64,000 bases of DNA from Bacterioplanoides sp965200585. GTDB taxonomy: Bacteria > Pseudomonadota > Gammaproteobacteria > Pseudomonadales > Oceanobacteraceae. The stretch is taken from assembly GCF_965200585.1 (NCBI RefSeq), contig NZ_OZ241361.1; one strand, given 5' to 3'. Shown here piece by piece: positions 59,774 through 64,000 of the stretch. A program made the position numbers and the translations under genes. A model generated the notes under the pieces. It was not told the origin of the DNA. It ran no database searches and was given only the letters and a program-made list of their open reading frames with translations. Positions within the stretch are counted from its first letter, which is position 1; each line of letters begins with the position of its first letter.

Positions 59774-60940
59774 CTAGCGATTTTGTGGCTGACGGTTTTG
59801 AGACTGGCGCTGTCCGGCAATTGCGCGTGTGGTTACGGTTCTGCCGCCCCGTAATAATTCAATATCAATACTATCACCCGGGCGCAACGACGCAATTTGA
59901 TTCATTGCGGCTTTGGCATCGGCGGCATCCTGATGATTAATCATGGTCAGAATATCACCCACAGCCAGCCCGGCGCGGGCTGCTGGCCCCGCTGGATAAA
60001 TACCGGTAACAATCAGTCCGTTTAACGCTTGTGGCAGTCCCAGACGTTGTAACAGTTCTGGAGTCGCTTCCTGTACTTCGATGCCCAGCCAGCCACGAAT
60101 GGTTGCACCATGGGTCGCCAGATCATTCAGAATATTGGTGGCGATTTCAGCCGGAATGGCAAAACCAATACCTTCACTGCCACCGGACTGAGAATAAATG
60201 GCGGTATTAATTCCAACCAGCTCGCCATAGGCATTAATCAGGGCACCACCTGAGTTGCCCGGATTAATAGCGGCATCGGTCTGGATGTAATTCTCGAAGG
60301 TATTTAATCCCAGATGATTACGGCCAATGGCGGAGACAATACCCATCGTCACGGTTTGACCAACACCAAAAGGGTTGCCGATTGCGAGCACAATGTCACC
60401 AATACTCTGGCTGCGCTGTGACGCAATATTAATTACCGGTAACGCAGGTAAGTCGATTTTTAACAGTGCCAGGTCGGCCTCAGGATCCGCGCCAACCAAT
60501 AATGCATTGGCTTCCCGGCCGTCTCTGAGAGCCACTACAATTTCATCGGCACTGCGAATCACATGGTGGTTGGTGAGCACATACCCCTGAGCAGACATAA
60601 TCACGCCGGAGCCAAGGCTGGATTGCATGCGCTCATTTTGTTGCGGTGCTTGTTGCAGAAACTGCTGAAAATACGGGTCATCAAAAATAGGATGGCTTTC
60701 GCGTTTGACGTTTTTGCGGGTGTAAATATTCACTACCGCTGGCGCGGCGGCATCCACGGCGGCAGCATAACTGGCAACACCAAGATTGATCGGAGGTGTC
60801 GGGCGTACAGCGGAATCTGGTTTTGCCGTGGTCTGAGGCTGTATCCACTGTGGCGCCCAGATCAGAATGGCTAACGCGGTGCACAGCCCTAATAAAATTG
60901 GCAATACAACACGATATACCAGAGAGAGTTTGGATTGCAT
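59774..60940 (-). CDS. DegS/AlgW-type periplasmic serine protease with PDZ
   Basis: A 388-residue trypsin-like protease. One N-terminal membrane anchor (about 7-30), protease domain (about 75-270) with catalytic His in TNHHVIRS, Asp in EADLALLKI and Ser in NPGNSGGAL, and one PDZ domain (about 280-375; GLIVTGIYPAGPAARAGLAVG). One PDZ plus anchor fits DegS/AlgW, which cuts anti-sigma factor RseA/MucA in the envelope stress path. Divergent from the nif3-like gene. Confidence 0.92.
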   Translation of the reverse strand: MQSKLSLVYRVVLPILLGLCTALAILIWAPQWIQPQTTAKPDSAVRPTPPINLGVASYAAAVDAAAPAVVNIYTRKNVKRESHPIFDDPYFQQFLQQAPQQNERMQSSLGSGVIMSAQGYVLTNHHVIRSADEIVVALRDGREANALLVGADPEADLALLKIDLPALPVINIASQRSQSIGDIVLAIGNPFGVGQTVTMGIVSAIGRNHLGLNTFENYIQTDAAINPGNSGGALINAYGELVGINTAIYSQSGGSEGIGFAIPAEIATNILNDLATHGATIRGWLGIEVQEATPELLQRLGLPQALNGLIVTGIYPAGPAARAGLAVGDILTMINHQDAADAKAAMNQIASLRPGDSIDIELLRGGRTVTTRAIAGQRQSQNRQPQNR

Positions 60941-61005
60941 TTGCCCGGGTTCCTTAAAACGCCATAAAATTGCGTCTGAACAGAGATTTAAAGGGTACTA
61001 GGATT

Positions 61006-61761
61006 ATGGATCGCAAACAGCTTATCAAGCACCTCGACACATTATTGCAAAGTGCACGCATCCGCGACTACTGCCCTAATGGGTTACAGGTGCAGGGTGC
61101 CGAAAAAATTCGCCATATCGTGACGGGTGTCACGGCCAGTCAGGCGCTGATTGACGAAGCCATTAAGCGTGGTGCCGATACCATTCTGGTACATCACGGT
61201 TACTTCTGGAAAGGCGAAGATGAGCGTGTGGTGGGTATCAAAAAAGAGCGCCTGAAAGCCTTACTGGTCAATGATATCAATCTGATTGCCTATCACCTGC
61301 CGCTGGATGTTCATCCGATCTATGGCAACAATATTCAGCTGGCTGATGTCCTTGGACTGGAGGTAGATGGCCCGATTGACGAAGCCGACCCTTCAAAACC
61401 CGGCAATATTGGCCGTTTACCGCGACCAATGAGTGGCAAAGAGTTTCGTGCCTGGGTTGGTGAGTGTTTACAGCGTGAGCCGCTGCATATCGGTGAAGAT
61501 GAAGATCGTATTGAAACCATTGCCTGGTGTACCGGCGGCGCACAAGGGTACTTACAAACCGCCATTGATGCCGGTGTAGATGCTTACTTAACCGGAGAAA
61601 TTAATGAACCGGCAGTGCATCTTGCCCGTGAAACCGGCACTCACTTTTTCAGTGCAGGTCATCATGCGACTGAGCGTTATGGTGCCAAAGCGCTGGGCGA
61701 ATATCTGGCGGAAGAGTTTAGTCTGAATGTGGAATTTGTGGATATTGATAATCCGGTTTAA
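61006..61761 (+). CDS. Nif3-like dinuclear metal centre protein (YbgI family)
   Basis: A 251-residue Nif3/YbgI protein. Family residues for the di-metal site: VHHGYFWKGED, AYHLPLDVHP, and the C-terminal FFSAGHHATERYGAKAL. ATG at 61006 is preferred over 60970 because AGGATT precedes it and the N-terminus MDRKQLIKHLD matches the family. Molecular role is not settled for the family. It ends overlapping the next gene's stop by four bases, convergent. Confidence 0.9.
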   Translation: MDRKQLIKHLDTLLQSARIRDYCPNGLQVQGAEKIRHIVTGVTASQALIDEAIKRGADTILVHHGYFWKGEDERVVGIKKERLKALLVNDINLIAYHLPLDVHPIYGNNIQLADVLGLEVDGPIDEADPSKPGNIGRLPRPMSGKEFRAWVGECLQREPLHIGEDEDRIETIAWCTGGAQGYLQTAIDAGVDAYLTGEINEPAVHLARETGTHFFSAGHHATERYGAKALGEYLAEEFSLNVEFVDIDNPV

Positions 61762-62408
61762 CGCCGGATTATTTTGCGCATATCATCGAATGTACGGAAC
61801 ACAATGTAAGGCGAGGTCTGCTCATTGTAGGCCAGCAGAGTACGGCGGATAAAACGCCATTTATTCTGTAATCGCCTGTTGTCAGGAAAATATTCCGGAA
61901 TCATTTTATCGATATCGGCGACCCGCTCTTCAATCGTTCTGCCGGAACGGCTGATGCCGTAACCACCAAATGATGAATTGGCATATCTCATATAGTTCGC
62001 CAAAACCTGTTCCATTTCGATCTGCAGGCGAATGGCATTGGAGGAGTAACTGTTCTGATTAATAGTTGAGATTTTTTCCTGCAGCTCCAGGGTCATTAAA
62101 CTCCAGCCAGCCTCCAGCGTAGCATCGGTGCCATCGAACGAACGATTGGTATTGTTGGCGATAAAATCTTCAGCCTGATGCCATAATGAATGAATATCAG
62201 AGTGCTGATTTTCCAGTGTTTTTAAACGCTGGCTACCTTCCGCCAGAATTTTTTTAGCACTATTGAGATAATCGGCTTGCCCTTCAAAAAAGATAAACGC
62301 GGCAAAGGCCGACGACAGGCGATACGATAAAAGCTCTAGCTCTTCAAGTTCGGTATCAGCATACGAAAGTGATGCAATAAAGAGCAGGGGTAAAATAATC
62401 AGGCGCAT
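61758..62408 (-). CDS. Exported protein of tandem paralogous trio, member 1
   Basis: A 216-residue exported protein of unknown family. Signal peptide RLIILPLLFIASLSYA. The mature N-terminal segment LELLSYRLSSAFAAFIFFEG and C-terminal KWRFIRRTLLAYN and FDDMRKIIRR are shared with the two genes upstream. The middle part is helical. ATG at 62408 has GGAT upstream; an ATG 12 bases earlier is possible. It has no Cys lipobox, so it is probably periplasmic. Function unknown. Confidence 0.7.
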   Translation of the reverse strand: MRLIILPLLFIASLSYADTELEELELLSYRLSSAFAAFIFFEGQADYLNSAKKILAEGSQRLKTLENQHSDIHSLWHQAEDFIANNTNRSFDGTDATLEAGWSLMTLELQEKISTINQNSYSSNAIRLQIEMEQVLANYMRYANSSFGGYGISRSGRTIEERVADIDKMIPEYFPDNRRLQNKWRFIRRTLLAYNEQTSPYIVFRTFDDMRKIIRR

Positions 62409-62464
62409 GTTCAAATCCATCTGTAAAAATAATTTAGGGCCTGTTAACAGTCCCTAGGTATACG

Positions 62465-63184
62465 TCAGCCGCTGCGGATAATTGTTCTCATGTCATCAAA
62501 GATTTTCAGCACAATAAAAGGCACTGATTCCGCATTGTGATCTAATAATGTACGGCGAATAAAACGCCATTTTTTCTGCAGCCTTTGGTTATCTGAAAAG
62601 TCACTGGCTAATAATGTATCAACGGTAGCAACGCTGGTTTCAATGGAGTTTTGAGATGGCAGAGTACTGAAGCCGCTGGCAATTTCAGTGCTGTGTTGCA
62701 TGTATAAACTGAGAATTGTTTCCAGCTCTACTTGCAACAGAACGGAAGGTGATGAATACAGCGGGTTTTTATTCTTATAATGCTGTTGCTGGATCTCGGT
62801 GATTTGCTTCTGTATAACCTGATTGATTAACGACCATTCGTATTCAAAATTATCCAGGTTATCAGCGACTGACTGACGGTTCGACTCTACTAGCTCTCTG
62901 GCTTTTTGCCATTGTTGTTTTAATTGAGTTTGAGGTGATTGGTGTTGTGGCGATTGCTGCTGAGAAGGTTGATTGCCATCAAGCTGGATCTGATTTAATA
63001 AACGGTCACCCTGATCAAGAAAATCATTAACCTGATTAAGGTACTTTTCCTGCCCATCAAAAAAGACAAGGGCAGAGAAGGATGATGAAATCCGGTGAGA
63101 TAAAATTTCAAGCTGTTCTATCTCGGTTTCGGCATAAGCAAGAGAATGAATAAAGAGTAAGGCTAAGCCAATAAGACGCATCAT
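62465..63184 (-). CDS. Exported protein of tandem paralogous trio, member 2
   Basis: A 239-residue exported protein, start at ATG 63184 or 63181. Signal peptide RLIGLALLFIHSLAYA. It shares with its neighbours LEILSHRISSSFSALVFFDG, KWRFIRRTLLDHN and FDDMRTIIR, and is longer because of a Gln/Ser-rich insert (about residues 70-90, PSQQQSPQHQSPQ). Residues LLASDFSDNQ and LYMQHST are shared with member 3, so those two are the closer pair. Function unknown. Confidence 0.7.
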   Translation of the reverse strand: MMRLIGLALLFIHSLAYAETEIEQLEILSHRISSSFSALVFFDGQEKYLNQVNDFLDQGDRLLNQIQLDGNQPSQQQSPQHQSPQTQLKQQWQKARELVESNRQSVADNLDNFEYEWSLINQVIQKQITEIQQQHYKNKNPLYSSPSVLLQVELETILSLYMQHSTEIASGFSTLPSQNSIETSVATVDTLLASDFSDNQRLQKKWRFIRRTLLDHNAESVPFIVLKIFDDMRTIIRSG

Positions 63185-63361
63185 GACATCTGGGTTCTGT
63201 CGTTATTTTTTTGTCTAATTTACTCTTTAATCAGGAATAGCATTAGGACATTGCGAGCCACTGGTTTGAAAAAGCCGAATTGACACGTTAGTTAACAGCG
63301 TTTTGGCTTGTTTGAACTCTGAAAAAACAAGATTTGTTCTTCTGTTAATCAGAGCTGGTGC

Positions 63362-64000
63362 TTAAGTGCGAATGATTTGCCGCATATCATCAAACACCTT
63401 TAAAACAATAAATGGCATTGAGTTTGTGTTGTACGTTAATAACGGACGACGAATAAAACGCCATTTTCGCTGTAACTGCTGATTATCCGAGAAATCACTG
63501 GCCAGCAAAGTATCCACTCGTTTAATACCTTCTTCCATTGGGTCCTGCCCCGGTAACGCACTGAAGCCGCCCAGTGAAGCTGTGCTGTGCTGCATGTACT
63601 GACTCAGTATCTTTTCTAATTCTACTTGTAGCTCAACTTTGGCGGAGGAATACGAAGGTTGCTTAAGCTGGTCTATTTGTTGCTGGATGTCGCTATTTAA
63701 TAAGGTCCATTCTGTTTCCAGCAAGTCGAGGTTATTCGTGTTCTGAGTATTCTCTGAATCGTGGTGGTTGCTGATCAGTGTTTTGGCTTGTTGCCATTGT
63801 TGCTGGAGCTGGCCATGATTTTCCGGAGACTGATTTAATAAATTTTCGCCCTGTTGCAGCAGGTTGTTTACCTGTGACAGATACTGCTGTTGCCCTTCAA
63901 AAAAAACAAACGCATCAAAAGAAGAAGAAAGGCGATACGATAAAAGCTCCAGTGTTTCTTGTGGGGTTTCAGCATGAGACGCCACACTGAAGAACAGCAG
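63362..64000 (-). CDS. Exported protein of tandem paralogous trio, member 3, partial at window edge
   Basis: At least 212 residues, with the N-terminus cut by the right edge. The visible chain begins LLFFSVASHAETP, the end of a signal peptide, so the true start lies beyond 64000. It shares LELLSYRLSSSFDAFVFFEG, KWRFIRRPLLTYN and FDDMRQIIR with the two genes below, and LLASDFSDNQ with member 2. Function unknown. A 177-bp gap separates it from member 2. Confidence 0.7.
   Translation of the reverse strand: MLFFSVASHAETPQETLELLSYRLSSSFDAFVFFEGQQQYLSQVNNLLQQGENLLNQSPENHGQLQQQWQQAKTLISNHHDSENTQNTNNLDLLETEWTLLNSDIQQQIDQLKQPSYSSAKVELQVELEKILSQYMQHSTASLGGFSALPGQDPMEEGIKRVDTLLASDFSDNQQLQRKWRFIRRPLLTYNTNSMPFIVLKVFDDMRQIIRT

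Overview
The window looks like a piece of a gammaproteobacterial chromosome, probably a marine Oceanospirillales-type organism. This is inferred from gene content and order: kdsD-lptC-lptA-lptB-rpoN-hpf-ptsN-rapZ-ptsO, mlaFED-mlaB-ibaG-murA-hisG-hisD-hisC, pstSCAB-phoU, sodium-type motor genes pomAB, and xseB-ispA-dxs. From about 14.45 kb to the right edge it is ordinary core chromosome with dense, well-kept genes.

The first 14,446 bases are different. They are visibly more AT-rich and form the right part of a Tn7-like transposon inserted in comM, the Mg-chelatase-like competence helicase gene. The transposition genes tnsA-tnsB-tnsC-tniQ-tnsE-like lie in one strand-consistent block. Reading outward, the element ends in ACA at 14446, directly against GCGGT and the 3' part of comM. 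The comM 5' part and the left transposon end lie beyond the left edge. The layout matches the AbaR/Tn6022 type of comM-targeting element. The cargo is a type II CBASS anti-phage system: a DncV-like nucleotidyltransferase, Cap2 E1/E2 and Cap3 JAB in one operon, with the patatin phospholipase effector CapV on the opposite strand facing it. There is also a secreted endonuclease I-type nuclease right behind the tnsE-like gene, a small VbhA/Fic-antitoxin-like protein without a visible Fic partner, and a truncated CoiA-like gene at the edge. Interrupting comM and carrying a secreted DNase would both be expected to lower natural transformation.

15-29 kb: a small membrane peptide, an EAL-domain protein, Rep helicase, RsmE, a PilZ protein with pomB and pomA, then xseB-ispA-dxs, ribA, a zinc metallopeptidase and a Gln-rich coiled-coil membrane protein.

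29-36 kb: a phosphate-starvation block, pstS-pstC-pstA-pstB-phoU plus a porin. Both pstS and the porin are preceded by Pho-box-like sites, so PhoB control is inferred.

36-46 kb: SDR oxidoreductase, LysR regulator, LPS-kinase-like protein, fumC, darP (yjgA), mgtE, then the nitrogen-PTS/sigma-54 cluster. 46-53 kb: LPS export and Kdo precursor genes (kdsC is missing from its usual place), a Ca/Na exchanger, and the Mla phospholipid transport operon (mlaC is missing from its usual place). 53-58 kb: ibaG, murA and the histidine genes. 58-64 kb: a lipoprotein, a catalase-fold lipoprotein, a DegS/AlgW-type protease, a Nif3-like protein, and a tandem run of three paralogous exported proteins of unknown family, the last cut by the right edge.

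A repeat family of paired hairpins with ATCC/TCC loops occurs in intergenic gaps near 20.7, 42.4 and 56.8 kb. The stem sequences differ between copies but pairing is largely kept. No tRNA, rRNA or CRISPR array was seen.
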